From contig NZ_FUYF01000001.1 of NCBI RefSeq assembly GCF_900167555.1, positions 310,001-374,000 of the forward strand: a stretch of DNA of 64,000 nucleotides, given 5' to 3'. Positions 42,559-52,100 of this stretch are shown piece after piece. Source of the DNA: Gemmiger formicilis. GTDB lineage: Bacteria; Bacillota; Clostridia; Oscillospirales; Ruminococcaceae. Each line of letters starts with the position of its first letter. The stretch's first letter is position 1. The position numbers were made by a program, and so were the translations under genes. The notes below the pieces were generated by a model. It did not search any database. It saw only the letters and a list, made by a program, of their open reading frames with translations, and was not told the DNA's origin.

Positions 42559-44061
42559 ATGGAGCAGAATAAGCCCCAGACCGAGCAGGAGCTGACCCAG
42601 CAGGCCGCTGTGCGCCGCCAGAAGCTGGCAGACCTGTGTGAAGCCGGTCATAACCCCTTTGAAATCACCAAATATGCGCAGGATGCGTACTCGGCCGACC
42701 TCAAAAATGAGTTTGCTGACCTTCCTGCCGAGGCTGAGACCGGAAAGATCGTCTCTCTGGCTGGCCGCATGATGTCCAAGCGCATCATGGGCAAAGCCAG
42801 CTTTGCCCATCTGCGCGACCAGAAGGGCGACATCCAGATTTTTGTCAAGCGCGACCTGCTGGGCGATGAAGCCTACGCCGCCTTCAAGAAGCTGGACATC
42901 GGTGACATCATCGGCGTCAAGGGCGAGGTGTTCCGCACGAAGATGGGCGAAATTTCTGTCCGCATCTCCGAGCTGACACTGCTCTCCAAGAGTCTGCTGC
43001 CCCTGCCCGAGAAGTTCCACGGCCTGACGGACCGCGAGGCGCGTTACCGCCAGCGCTACGTTGACCTCATCATGAACCCCGAGGTCAAGGACACTTTTGT
43101 CAAGCGCAGCCTGATTTTGAAGGAGATCCGCGCCTATCTGGACGAAAAGGGCTTCCTGGAGGTCGACACCCCCATCCTGACCCCGTTCGAGATCGGCGCG
43201 TCCGCCCGCCCCTTCTACACCCACCACAACACCCTGAACATGGACATGGTCCTGCGCATTGAGACCGAGCTGTACCTCAAGCGCCTGATCGTGGGCGGCA
43301 TGGACCGCGTGTATGAGGTTGGCCGCATCTTCCGCAACGAGGGCATGGATCCCAAGCATAACCCCGAGTTCACGACCATCGAGCTGTACCAGGCATTCAC
43401 CGACTTCCACGGCATGATGGATCTGGTCGAGGAAATGTACAAGCGCCTGGCCCTCAAGGTCTGCGGCAGCCTGGAGATCACCTACCAGGGCAAGCAGATT
43501 GATATGGGTCACTGGGAACGCCTGACGATGGTCGAGGCCGTCAAGAAGTATTCCGGCGTTGACTTCAACGACTGGAAAACCGACGAGGATGCCATCGCTG
43601 CCGCCAAGGAGCATCATGTAGAGCTGCCCGAGGTCCCGACAAAGGGCGCGATCCTGGCCGAGTTCTTCGACGCCTTTGTCGAGGATAAGCTCATCCAGCC
43701 CACCTTCATCTATGACTACCCCGTCGAGATCAGCCCGCTGGCCAAGCGCAAGCCCACCGACCCGGCCTTCACCGAGCGCTTTGAGTATTTCATCGACTGC
43801 ACCGAGTACGGCAACGCATTCAGCGAGCTGAACGACCCGATCGACCAGAAGGCCCGCTTCGAGCGCCAGGTCGCCGAGCGCAAGGCCATTGAGCCTGACT
43901 GCAAGGCCCAGGTCGACTACGACTACGTCAACGCCCTTGAGTACGGCCTGCCCCCCACGGGCGGCCTCGGCTTCGGCGTGGATCGCCTCGTCATGCTGCT
44001 GACCGACAGCGCGTCGATTCGTGACGTGCTGCTGTTCCCGACGATGAAGCCGATTGACTAA
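42559..44061 (+). CDS. lysS: Lysine-tRNA ligase, class II; host of the attachment site
   Basis: A 500-residue class II synthetase. An N-terminal OB-fold (residues ~55-165) binds the anticodon. The catalytic domain shows motif 2 VGRIFRNEGMDPKHNPEFT and motif 3 GLGFGVDRLVMLL near the end. Start ATG 42559 follows GAAAGGACG. The last codons (PTMKPID-stop) coincide with the left attachment site of the integrated element. The equivalent sequence at the right end reads PTMKPIDQ-stop, so insertion appears to have replaced the final codon and stop while keeping the enzyme intact. Confidence 0.97.
   Translation: MEQNKPQTEQELTQQAAVRRQKLADLCEAGHNPFEITKYAQDAYSADLKNEFADLPAEAETGKIVSLAGRMMSKRIMGKASFAHLRDQKGDIQIFVKRDLLGDEAYAAFKKLDIGDIIGVKGEVFRTKMGEISVRISELTLLSKSLLPLPEKFHGLTDREARYRQRYVDLIMNPEVKDTFVKRSLILKEIRAYLDEKGFLEVDTPILTPFEIGASARPFYTHHNTLNMDMVLRIETELYLKRLIVGGMDRVYEVGRIFRNEGMDPKHNPEFTTIELYQAFTDFHGMMDLVEEMYKRLALKVCGSLEITYQGKQIDMGHWERLTMVEAVKKYSGVDFNDWKTDEDAIAAAKEHHVELPEVPTKGAILAEFFDAFVEDKLIQPTFIYDYPVEISPLAKRKPTDPAFTERFEYFIDCTEYGNAFSELNDPIDQKARFERQVAERKAIEPDCKAQVDYDYVNALEYGLPPTGGLGFGVDRLVMLLTDSASIRDVLLFPTMKPID
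44036..44058. repeat. Left attachment site (attL) in the lysS 3' end
   Basis: A 23-bp sequence containing CCCGACGATGAAGCC, then G-ATTGAC. It matches 62549-62571 with one mismatch (G against T at position 17). Confidence 0.85.
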
Positions 44062-44104
44062 AAAGCATTGATTCCACGCCTTTTATCAACCCGGTTTGGC
44101 TGAT

Positions 44105-44124
44105 TTGACACCACATTGACACCA
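44105..44124. repeat. Left-end integrase arm-type repeats
   Basis: Two copies of TTGACACCA (44105-44113 and 44116-44124) spaced 11 bp apart. The same 9-mer recurs three times at 62401-62430. Confidence 0.65.
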
Positions 44125-44151
44125 AACTTGTGCAGAAAAGGCTTTACAAGA

Positions 44152-44194
44152 AAGCAGAGAGTTATCCTCTTTACGGATGACTCTCTGCTTTTTT
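44152..44194 (+). terminator. Element-borne terminator just downstream of lysS
   Basis: AAGCAGAGAG..ATCC pairs with GGAT..CTCTCTGCTT followed by TTTTG. It can terminate lysS, replacing the native terminator displaced to 62595. Confidence 0.8.
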
Positions 44195-44196
44195 GT

Positions 44197-44334
44197 TTAT
44201 GTAGTTGTGCATTTCTGCGCGGAAGCAATGAGGTGATACCATTCGCAGCTTTTACATTCCGGCAGGTCACCGCAGGCAGGAACGCCGGTATCCGGGTCAT
44301 CGGGGCAATTATAATAATCATATTTCCAATCCAT
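44197..44334 (-). CDS. Small Cys-rich protein, unknown function
   Basis: A 45-residue reading frame starting MDWKYDYYNCPDDPDTG with five Cys (10, 21, 27, 30, 43), including CKSC, and many acidic and aromatic residues. AGGAG lies seven bases before ATG 44334. It follows the SprT-like gene by 77 bp on the same strand and may be co-transcribed. The Cys pattern suggests a small zinc-bound fold. I do not recognise a family; the call rests on ribosome site, start and composition. Confidence 0.5.
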   Translation of the reverse strand: MDWKYDYYNCPDDPDTGVPACGDLPECKSCEWYHLIASAQKCTTT

Positions 44335-44411
44335 TTTGAAAGCTCCTGTTAAAATGTGCATTATAAAAATTGCCTACTCTCACTCGGCTGTTGTCTCTGT
44401 CTGATGGTCAC

Positions 44412-45062
44412 TTACTCGGTGGGTTCCATCTTCTCCATGCAATCACCGCAAAGGATGTTCACGGCTTTTGTGGCTCTCACGCTCTGGTGGCAGCAGGGGC
44501 AAATATATTTGCGGGTGCTGCTGGGCTTCTTGGTCTTGGGGGCTGTTCCGTTGCCTGCCCCTTTGGGGAGCGTTCCAATTACATCCCACAAGCTGACCGC
44601 CTCGCACATTTGAAGGTCTTGCCAGCCCTGTTCCTCGATGAAGTCCAGCAGCGGAAGTCCGGGGCTTGTAATCGTCCAACCGTATTTTGGATGCTTCTCA
44701 ACGCAAAGCCCGTGACTTTCGGCAATCTCCTTATACTTCCGATTGTGGTAAAAGTTCCCGGAACCGCTGGTATCTTTGATACCTTTTTCTGCCGCAAGAC
44801 AATGGCACATTTCGTGCAAAAGCGTGGCGCAGGTTTCCTCGATTGGGCGGCTAAGTGTGGCGCTGCTGATGTTGATTTCATATCGCCGCTCGTCTCCTGC
44901 CTGCCAGACCTTATTGCAAGTGAAATGACCATAAGCACCCACGGTCTTTTTTAGGCTGATGACGACTTCGGGCAGTTCCCCGTTGAAAAATCTGGCGTTC
45001 AGCAGACGGTACATTTTTTCAAGCTGTCCTGCAACGCGGCTGGTCTTGACGGTCTTTTTCAT
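44412..45062 (-). CDS. SprT-like zinc metallopeptidase domain protein
   Basis: A 216-residue protein. The SprT-like core has the zinc motif LLHEMCHCLA with His83, Glu84, His87, after a NARFFNGELPEVVISL segment typical of the family. The C-terminal ~40 residues form a zinc ribbon (CPCC...CGDC). Relatives include Spartan-type proteases that process DNA-protein crosslinks; a role in protecting or resolving relaxase-DNA intermediates is conceivable but unproven. Start ATG 45062 follows GAGAGG; a longer frame upstream lacks a site. Such genes are frequent on Firmicute plasmids and integrative elements. Confidence 0.85.
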   Translation of the reverse strand: MKKTVKTSRVAGQLEKMYRLLNARFFNGELPEVVISLKKTVGAYGHFTCNKVWQAGDERRYEINISSATLSRPIEETCATLLHEMCHCLAAEKGIKDTSGSGNFYHNRKYKEIAESHGLCVEKHPKYGWTITSPGLPLLDFIEEQGWQDLQMCEAVSLWDVIGTLPKGAGNGTAPKTKKPSSTRKYICPCCHQSVRATKAVNILCGDCMEKMEPTE

Positions 45063-45423
45063 TTTGAAAACCTCTCTTTCAAAGTTCACTTTTAAATCGC
45101 CTTTGGCGGGGGTGGGAATTATTGGCCCCAACCGGCGACCAAAAAGAGAGGCAAATAGAGGCTGTGGCAAGGGGAACGTGGAATACCGAAGCTGAGCGAG
45201 GATATGCCGCGAAAGCCCCTTGCCCAAAGCCGAGAGTTGCCCATAATACTGGGCGCGGTTGGGACAATCCCCCGTCGTTCCCCTGTTTGTGCCGGAAAAC
45301 GGCGCAAAGTCCAAACCTTCCTTAAAAAGCCCAAAAGTTTGAACTTTTGGTGCGCAGAAGCGGCCCCGTATAAAACAGGTATTTGGGCCGCGTCAAAACT
45401 TATGTTCAAAAGGAGCGTACAAA
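45063..45423. other. Intergenic region between SprT-like gene and resolvase
   Basis: No gene recognised. It presumably holds divergent promoters. A hairpin GCGGCCC / GGGCCGC (45349-45380), about 45 bp before the resolvase, is a candidate operator or recombinase-binding site. Confidence 0.4.
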
Positions 45424-45999
45424 ATGGCCTATTATGGCTACATCAGAGTGTCAACCAAAGGGCAGGTGCCCGGAACCTCTTTGACCGAGCAGGAGCAGCA
45501 GATAAAGGAGCGCTATCCGACTGCGACTATTGTAAAAGAGGCCGCGTCCGGCGCTCACGAACGGCAGGCATTTGATAACCTGTGCAAAACCTTACAGGCG
45601 GGTGATACTTTGGTGGTCTGCAAAATGGATAGGTTTTGCAGGTCAGCAAAGGAAGGCTTGCAGTATGTGGATTTGCTGCGGGATAAAGGTGTTGCCGTCC
45701 ACATTCTCAATATGGGCCTGTTGGACAACTCCCCTATGGGGCGGCTTGTGGCAACGATGCTGCTTGCTTTTGCTGAATTTGAAAGAGCGCAGATAATCGA
45801 GCGCACTCAGAGTGGCCGACAGGCAGCAATGGCAAAACCGGGCTTCCGGGATGGACGCCCACAAAAATTCACGGCATTGCAGGTGAAACACGCACTTGGG
45901 TTACTAAGTGAGTATAGTTATAAACAGGTAGAGGCCATGACAGGCATTTCCAGAAGCACCCTGCAAAGGGCTAAGAAGAAAGTTGAGGTACAACAATGA
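45424..45999 (+). CDS. Small serine recombinase (resolvase/invertase type)
   Basis: A 191-residue recombinase. The catalytic domain begins [14 protein letters not shown] with nucleophile Ser10; the [13 protein letters not shown] and [16 protein letters not shown] segments are family hallmarks. The last ~45 residues form a helix-turn-helix ([23 protein letters not shown]) that reads DNA. Size matches resolvases and invertases, not large integrases. Start ATG 45424 follows AAAGGAGCG. It overlaps the next gene by 4 bp. It might resolve multimers of the circular form; no invertible segment is evident. Confidence 0.92.
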   Translation: MAYYGYIRVSTKGQVPGTSLTEQEQQIKERYPTATIVKEAASGAHERQAFDNLCKTLQAGDTLVVCKMDRFCRSAKEGLQYVDLLRDKGVAVHILNMGLLDNSPMGRLVATMLLAFAEFERAQIIERTQSGRQAAMAKPGFRDGRPQKFTALQVKHALGLLSEYSYKQVEAMTGISRSTLQRAKKKVEVQQ

Positions 46000-46589
46000 A
46001 AATTACTATCAAACTGTCCGAAACAAACAATGCACTGCTCAACCGCGTGGTCAAGGAAGAAAAGGTGGACGCAAGCGAGTTCGCCAACAACGCTTTCCTT
46101 GACAAGTTCCTGCCGGTATCGGAAAAGCTGGGGATTGAAGCAGGCTTCATCCTTCAGGAGCATGAAGCCGGAACGCTGAATGCGTGGCTCGTCAAACAGA
46201 GCATCTCCCGTGGAATCCGTTGGCTGGGAAAGCACCCTATCCGTGACTGCGCCATTCTGAAACAGATTCTTGGACACTTCCCGTTTGACACGAAAGACAA
46301 CGGGAAAATCTCTACCTGCAACGAATGTGTGCAGTCGGATATGGATAGTGTGGTTGCACTGCTGAAGGAGCGTGTTTCCGGTTATGTATCCGCGAAGAAC
46401 GGATATAACGGGCTGGTGGAAGATGTTCTTGCAAATTGGGAGTACATCTGGAACGAAGCCATCGTATACAATGTGCTGGCCACGATTGTATACACCAACG
46501 AGCCGAAAAAAGATTTTGACTGGTATGACGGTCTGAAATTGCTGCATCTCATTGACTTTGCAGCATGGCAGCAGTGGTGTGATGCGTGA
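45996..46589 (+). CDS. Unknown protein coupled to the resolvase
   Basis: A 197-residue soluble protein that I do not recognise. The first ~35 residues ([20 protein letters not shown] then [14 protein letters not shown]) could be a ribbon-helix-helix-like segment, which would suit a DNA-binding or plasmid-type regulator. The remainder is mixed helical with several Trp. There are no membrane segments. Its ATGA overlap with the resolvase implies coupled translation and a linked job in element maintenance. Function unknown. Confidence 0.7.
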   Translation: MKITIKLSETNNALLNRVVKEEKVDASEFANNAFLDKFLPVSEKLGIEAGFILQEHEAGTLNAWLVKQSISRGIRWLGKHPIRDCAILKQILGHFPFDTKDNGKISTCNECVQSDMDSVVALLKERVSGYVSAKNGYNGLVEDVLANWEYIWNEAIVYNVLATIVYTNEPKKDFDWYDGLKLLHLIDFAAWQQWCDA

Positions 46590-46753
46590 TGGTGCATCAC
46601 GGCAGACGGCTGCAAACCCAAGGGGGCAAGAACGGCGGAAAGTCGTTCTGATGGGGGCCGCAGCCCCCACTGACGGCAAGCGGGCCTTGTCGGCAGCGGG
46701 GAGTCCAGAGGGGGCACGCCCCTTTGGCAAGGTAAGCCCGCAAGGGCGGTGGG

Positions 46754-46787
46754 AGTTTCCGGGGAAACTGCCATACCTTGTATGGCA
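46754..46787. other. Candidate origin of transfer (oriT)
   Basis: Two adjacent inverted repeats: AGTTTCC-GG-GGAAACT (46754-46769) and TGCCATA-CCTTG-TATGGCA (46769-46787). They lie about 100 bp upstream of the relaxase gene in a 294-bp gap without genes, the usual place for a MobV oriT. The nick site cannot be assigned from sequence. Confidence 0.4.
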
Positions 46788-46883
46788 CATCAGTCCGCGA
46801 CTAAATGAGCTGCTTCGTTGTGCAGGGCATTTCAAGGTGTGGGCAGAGGGGACATGAACCCCGTATAGGAAAGTGAGATTACA

Positions 46884-47549
46884 ATGGCAAGTGTAGAGAA
46901 GTTTTCAGCGGGTGCAGTCCGCAATCAACTGCGGCACAATCGCCGCGAAATCGAACATTCCGGCAATCCTGACATAGACCCGTCTCGGCAGGGGCAGGAC
47001 TATGTTCTGTCCCCCGATAGGGGCATGACCGAGTACGACTATTTTTTACACCGCAAATCCGAACTGTACTGCTATAACCGCGATGATGTGAAAGTTATGG
47101 CAGGATGGATAGTAACCGCCCCGCAGGATTTAGACCCTGCCCGCTATGACGATTTTTTCTGTGCCACATACGATTTCATGGCAAATCGCTATGGGAAAGA
47201 AAATGTCGTACAGGCCATCGTCCATGATGACGAGGGCGGCCAGCCGCATTTGCATTTCTGCTTTATTCCTGTCGAGGAAGATTTGAAGCACGAACAGGGC
47301 TGCAAAATCTGTGCTAATGATGTTCTTGACCGCCGCGAACTGCGCAATTTTCACCCTGACCTGCAACGCTATCTGGACGAGCACGGTTTGGAAGATGCCC
47401 ATGTTATGACTGGCGTGACAAAGCGGCAGGGCGGCAACCGCACTGTCGCGCAGTTGAAAGCCGAGCGCGAGCAGGAATACCAGCAGGAAGTAGAGCGTCC
47501 CGCATTGTATTTTGGAGAATCCAAAATTGAACAGGGACTTCACTTTTAA
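46884..47549 (+). CDS. MobV-family relaxase, short form
   Basis: A 221-residue protein carrying the MobV (Pre/Mob) metal-binding core HDDEGGQPHLHF: His114, Glu117, His122, His124. FMANRYGKENVVQAIVH before it and NFHPDLQRYLDEHG after it match the family. It would nick one strand at oriT and pilot it to the recipient. Classical MobV proteins are 400-500 residues; here only the relaxase domain is present and the long coiled C-terminal part is absent. The next gene, a coupling protein, starts 9 bp after the stop. Confidence 0.85.
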   Translation: MASVEKFSAGAVRNQLRHNRREIEHSGNPDIDPSRQGQDYVLSPDRGMTEYDYFLHRKSELYCYNRDDVKVMAGWIVTAPQDLDPARYDDFFCATYDFMANRYGKENVVQAIVHDDEGGQPHLHFCFIPVEEDLKHEQGCKICANDVLDRRELRNFHPDLQRYLDEHGLEDAHVMTGVTKRQGGNRTVAQLKAEREQEYQQEVERPALYFGESKIEQGLHF

Positions 47550-47558
47550 GGGGCAACC

Positions 47559-48893
47559 ATGAAGCAGATTGTATGGATTATCAACGGCTATCTATATGGC
47601 GCTACGGTGATTCTACTGGTTGTGCTGGCACTGCTGGTGTATCTGCGTGGGCAGGCTAATCATCTGCCCAACCCGTTTGCCCGCAGGAACATCGTCTATC
47701 GCCCCAAAGAAAAGGCACAGGGCGTGTTGTTGGGGAAGAAATTCGGCCTGCTGGCTTATTCCCCCGAACAGGACGAGGGACACATTCTTGTAATGGGGCC
47801 ATCCGGCACAGGCAAGACAAGTGCCCTGTTGATTCCGACTTTGCGGAGTTGGCAGGGCACGGCTCTTGTGGTAGATATATCCGGCGACATATCGGCTAAT
47901 GTACATACAGAGAACAAAATCATTTTTGACCCTACGGCGGCGGACTGTATTCCGTATGATGTGTTTGCGTCCATTGACGCAGCCCCGGACGATACCGAGC
48001 GGCAAGAGCGTTTGGAGCAGCTGGCCTATCTGCTGCTGCCGGACAAGGCCAACGACAGCGAAGCAGGCGTATTTTTCACCAAGAACGGGCGCAAGATGAT
48101 AACGGCAGCCCTTATCTGCTACTATGGCATGGGCTGGGGCTTTATCGAAATCTGCGAGTTTTTCCTCGGCCATGATTGGCGCTCCCTGCTGAACGATATT
48201 GCCAAACAGGAAAACACCGCAGCCAACGCACATATTAGTTCCTTTGCCGGGGCCAGTGAGCAGAACACCGCAGGCTGCAAGCAAAGTGCAGATGACGCGC
48301 TCAAACTATTTGCAACCAACAGCAAAATTAAAAATGCACTTAGAAAAGTTCCAACTTATGAAAAATCTATCTGTCCGGCCACATTGGAGCAGAACAGCAT
48401 TTATATTTTCATCCCAGACGAAAAACTCAAAATCTATGGCGACCTGCTGCGCATTATTACGGCGCAGTCGATGGAATACTTTTCATCCAGACCGCCAGAA
48501 CACAAGCAGATGATTCTATTTTGTCTTGACGAATTTGCCTCGTTCGGCAAGCTGCAAATTACAGAGGCCCTGCGCAAGCTGCGGAAGCGCCACATCCGTA
48601 TTATGGTGCTGACCCAATCGCTGGCCGACCTCGATATGATTTACGGCAAGGACGAACGGAAAGCCATGCTTGGCAACTTTAAGTTTACCGTTCTGCTCGG
48701 CTGCAAGGATACCGATACGCAGGAATACTTTTCTAAAATGATAGGCGAAAAGCACACACTGCTGGCCGCCGACACCAGCCAGAAGCCGCAGCCAATCATT
48801 AAGCCCGCCGACCTCGCACACTTGGAGCAAGACCTATTTGTAATCTGCGATGACGGCGCAATACGGCTGTGCAAGAACTTTTACTTCAAATGA
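47559..48893 (+). CDS. VirD4/TraG-type coupling protein (T4CP)
   Basis: A 444-residue membrane ATPase that links a relaxase-DNA complex to a type IV secretion channel. The N-terminal ~35 residues contain a transmembrane helix (YGATVILLVVLALLVYL). Walker A is MGPSGTGKTS (Gly80, Lys86, Thr87); Walker B lies in MILFCLDEFASFG. RKRHIRIMVLTQSLADL is the conserved motif-III-like stretch. It is compact compared with full TraG proteins (~600). No mating-pore genes follow, so the element must borrow a channel. Terminator at 48926. Confidence 0.9.
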   Translation: MKQIVWIINGYLYGATVILLVVLALLVYLRGQANHLPNPFARRNIVYRPKEKAQGVLLGKKFGLLAYSPEQDEGHILVMGPSGTGKTSALLIPTLRSWQGTALVVDISGDISANVHTENKIIFDPTAADCIPYDVFASIDAAPDDTERQERLEQLAYLLLPDKANDSEAGVFFTKNGRKMITAALICYYGMGWGFIEICEFFLGHDWRSLLNDIAKQENTAANAHISSFAGASEQNTAGCKQSADDALKLFATNSKIKNALRKVPTYEKSICPATLEQNSIYIFIPDEKLKIYGDLLRIITAQSMEYFSSRPPEHKQMILFCLDEFASFGKLQITEALRKLRKRHIRIMVLTQSLADLDMIYGKDERKAMLGNFKFTVLLGCKDTDTQEYFSKMIGEKHTLLAADTSQKPQPIIKPADLAHLEQDLFVICDDGAIRLCKNFYFK

Positions 48894-49097
48894 CGTTGCC
48901 AAAAAACGTTTCGTAAGCGGCAACCGGGAGCAGTTCGCTTGGATTTCTCCAAGTGGGCTGCTCCCTTTTCTTTGGCGTAAATCTTTCCGGGGCAGCTTGG
49001 GGCAAGTGATTTAGTTTATTTCTAAAAAAGATTGCTTTTTAGTTTTTATGAAAATACCTGCCACATACTGCCCCAACGAACGTTTTTTGGCAATGTA
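48894..49097. repeat. ~205-bp segment bounded by imperfect ~20-bp inverted repeats
   Basis: CGTTGCCAAAAAACGTTTCG at 48894 and, inverted, ACGAACGTTTTTTGGCAATG ending at 49097 pair except for one base insertion and one mismatch. The terminator at 48926 lies inside. It may be a small IS-derived or MITE-like element before the restriction locus. Confidence 0.5.
48926..48973 (+). terminator. Terminator after the coupling protein
   Basis: GGGAGCAG..CTTGG pairs with CCAAG..CTGCTCCC, followed by TTTTCTTT. Confidence 0.85.
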
Positions 49098-49132
49098 ACT
49101 GGAAAAAGGTTCCCATTTTTATGGATTTATGG

Positions 49133-49138
49133 TACAAT
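49133..49138 (+). promoter_or_regulatory. Likely -10 box of the restriction-modification operon
   Basis: TACAAT 48 bp before the ORF; TTCCCA lies 17 bp upstream as a weak -35. Confidence 0.4.
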
Positions 49139-49185
49139 TCTAATATCGTGTAAGTGTACCCAAATGCGGGAGTTGGGGGTGTAGG

Positions 49186-52100
49186 ATGTCAACCAAGAGG
49201 CCGAAGCCGGAACTGTCGGCTCACTTTATCCGTGATAAGCGGCTCCTTAAAGCGGCTGATACCGCTAAATACAATGCAAGGTTGAAGGAAATCGACCTGC
49301 CGGATGATTATGCCATTTACGGTTATGAACCATCCAGTGGGAGAAAACCCGCTGCTTACTGGGTGTGTAAGCAAAGTGTTGGCGAATGCCCGGAATGTGG
49401 TACACCCTATCTGGAGGATGCGATTGCCAGCGTGTCGGAATCCAAGCTGACGCATTATTGCAGAGTAGCAATTCCGCACGAGGGGGAAAAGCCCACCTAC
49501 GATACTCACCCTGCAACGCTTTATTTGCGCCGCATACGATGGATGTGCTATAACTGCTATTCTAAGCGGAAGACATACAATGCGAAAATGCAGGATGATT
49601 CCCAACTTGTGGATGAGAAAGATAGAAAGCTGACCTTGCAGTTGAAGAAATATCTTGGGCAGCAAGCTATGCATATGGAGATAAATACGCTTGCGGAAAT
49701 ATTTGATATTTCCCCGCATACAGTCAAAAATTGCTTTGACAAAGCATTGGCGGAGTATGAAAAAAGGCGCAATTGGGATGATATTTCTACGCTCGGTTTG
49801 TACACTGTAACACTGAATGTGCAGGGGCAACAAACAAATTTTTGCCTATGCGCGGACGTGGATACTGAAAGCCTGATTGAATTGTTCGCCTACGAGGACA
49901 AAGAGGCCGCAGCAAACTTTTTGAGCAAGCTAAAGAATAAGCAGAATATCCAACGTGTTTTTATCAGCATAGACAGCGCGGCATTTAATTTCGCCAAAAC
50001 CAATTTCCCTATCAAAACAATTATGGTAGATAGGCTGGATGTTCGCAAGCGCTTGCTGAACGGATTGGAAACGGTCAAAAAAGGCAACGATGACAGCCAA
50101 GACTTCCCCATACTGCGGCGGCATTGGAAGTTGCTAAAAAATGTGGAAGAGGCAATCCCGGCCAACAGTAAGGATTATGTCTTTCTCAAGGAAGTGCTGA
50201 ATGCATTCCCCCACGTGGGTGATGCATACTGGCTGAAAGAAGCCGGTATGGATATTTACCGTAAAACTACGGGCCAGTGCAAGCTGGTGAACGATTGGAT
50301 TTCCAGCGACAAGTACAATATCCTGCCGTATGAACAGTTAGAGCAATATATGATTCAGGCGCAGGAGCCAGTTGTACGCTTTGCAGTGCAGTACAATGGC
50401 GTTGACCGTAGCAGATATGAAAGGGCTATATTAGAAGCGGAAAGCCCCTTGATAAGTTATGTCGGCCTGACCGGCACAAGTAAATCTGCGCTTTGGTCGC
50501 GGGCTGCGTCTTTACAGATGATTCGTGCCCGCGTTTTGTACGGTGCTGCGATGATGGCAAACTATTTTGCGGCGCAGGAACCAAACGAAAAATCTCACGA
50601 AGAATACGCGATACATAAGGGAATGTATTTTACAACGGTTGACCGCATAACAACTGCAAAAATTAACACACCTGCGGTTAAAGCAGAAACCACGCCGGAA
50701 ATCTATCTCCATAATTTTAGAATCCCATTATCCATATATCCAACCCTGTTAAGTTACGGTCTGACAGAATACAGGGGTGTATTGTTGGATTTGAAACCGT
50801 TGAAAAAAGACGGACTATCGAGAAACAAGCAGACGGAGGAAACAATGTCGGACAAAATTGCCTTTGACGCACTGTGGGATGAATCCCCGATTGATGTCAC
50901 CCCAGAAGTGAACTTTATTTGGAGCATCGCCAACAAACTGCGCGGCTCCTATATGCCGGATAAGTACGGCGATGTCATTATCCCGATGACGATTCTGCGC
51001 CGCTTGGAGTGTGCCTTGGAGCTGCACAAGGAAGCTGTTTTGGCCAAATTTGCAGAAAATCCGAACTATCCGCCGAAGGCAATGTACCGCATTTCCGGAT
51101 ATCAGTTCTATAACACCTCGCCCTACACGCTGAAAGAACTGTGCAACGAGCCGGACAACATCAAATCCAATTTCAAAGTGTATATTCAAGGCTTCTCCGC
51201 CGAAGTGCAGGAAATCTTTAATGGCCTTGAAATGTTCAGTCACATCGACAAGATGGATAAGGACGGCTGTCTGTTCAGCGTGGTGCAGGCATTTGCCGAC
51301 TTGGATTTGGACCCAAAGACCTACGACAGCATCAAGATGGGCTATATCTTCGAGCATCTGATTGGCAAGTTCTATCAGAATGTAGACGCAGGTCAGTTTT
51401 ACACAGGTCGTGACATTATCAAGTGCCTTGTGGCTGTGCTTATCAGCGAAGGCTGTGATGATATTTTCGATGATGGCAAGGTCGTAACTGTCTGCGACCA
51501 AGCCTGCGGAACGGGCGGTATGCTTAGCACGGCGTACAGCTTTATCAAGCACTACAATCCCAGCGCCGATGTGCGCCTGTTCGGGCAGGAGTTTATGCCC
51601 CAGTCCTATGCTGTCGGTCTGGCAGAGATGATGATTAAAGGGCAGAATATCGAGAACTTCCGCAATGCCGATACTTTCAAAGAGGATTGCTTCCCCAACA
51701 TCAAGATGCGCTTTGTGCTGGAAAACCCGCCTTTTGGGACCCCGTGGGCCGGAAAAGATGCCAAGGCCGGACAGGAAGATGCCGTCCGCAATGAGTTCAA
51801 GCGCGGCAAGGATGGCCGCTGGGGCGCAGGTCTGCCGAGCGGCGGCGATTCCCAGTTGATTTTTATGCAGTCGGCTATTGATAAGATGGACGACAAAGTT
51901 GGCCGCGCTGCGATTATCGAGAACGGCAGCCCTCTGTTTACAGGCGGTACGGCATCCGGCGAAAGCCAGATTCGCCGCTGGATTCTGGAACAGGATTTTC
52001 TGGAAGCCATTATCGCGCTGCCCACCGACCTGTTTTACAACACCGGCATTGCCACCTATGTCTGGATTTTGTCTAAAAACAAGCGCCCGGAACGCAAGGG

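Noticed and set aside
44058-44321. 87-codon minus-strand frame at the element's left end
   Set aside because: It runs through the terminator and arm repeats. A different frame with a good ribosome site (44197-44334) is preferred.
45204-45575. Plus-strand frame overlapping the resolvase start
   Set aside because: Out of frame with the resolvase, no family features, and mostly in non-coding sequence.
49186-50844. A complete active IS element
   Set aside because: No terminal repeats directly bracket the transposase-like part, the first catalytic Asp seems missing, and the frame continues into hsdM without a stop.
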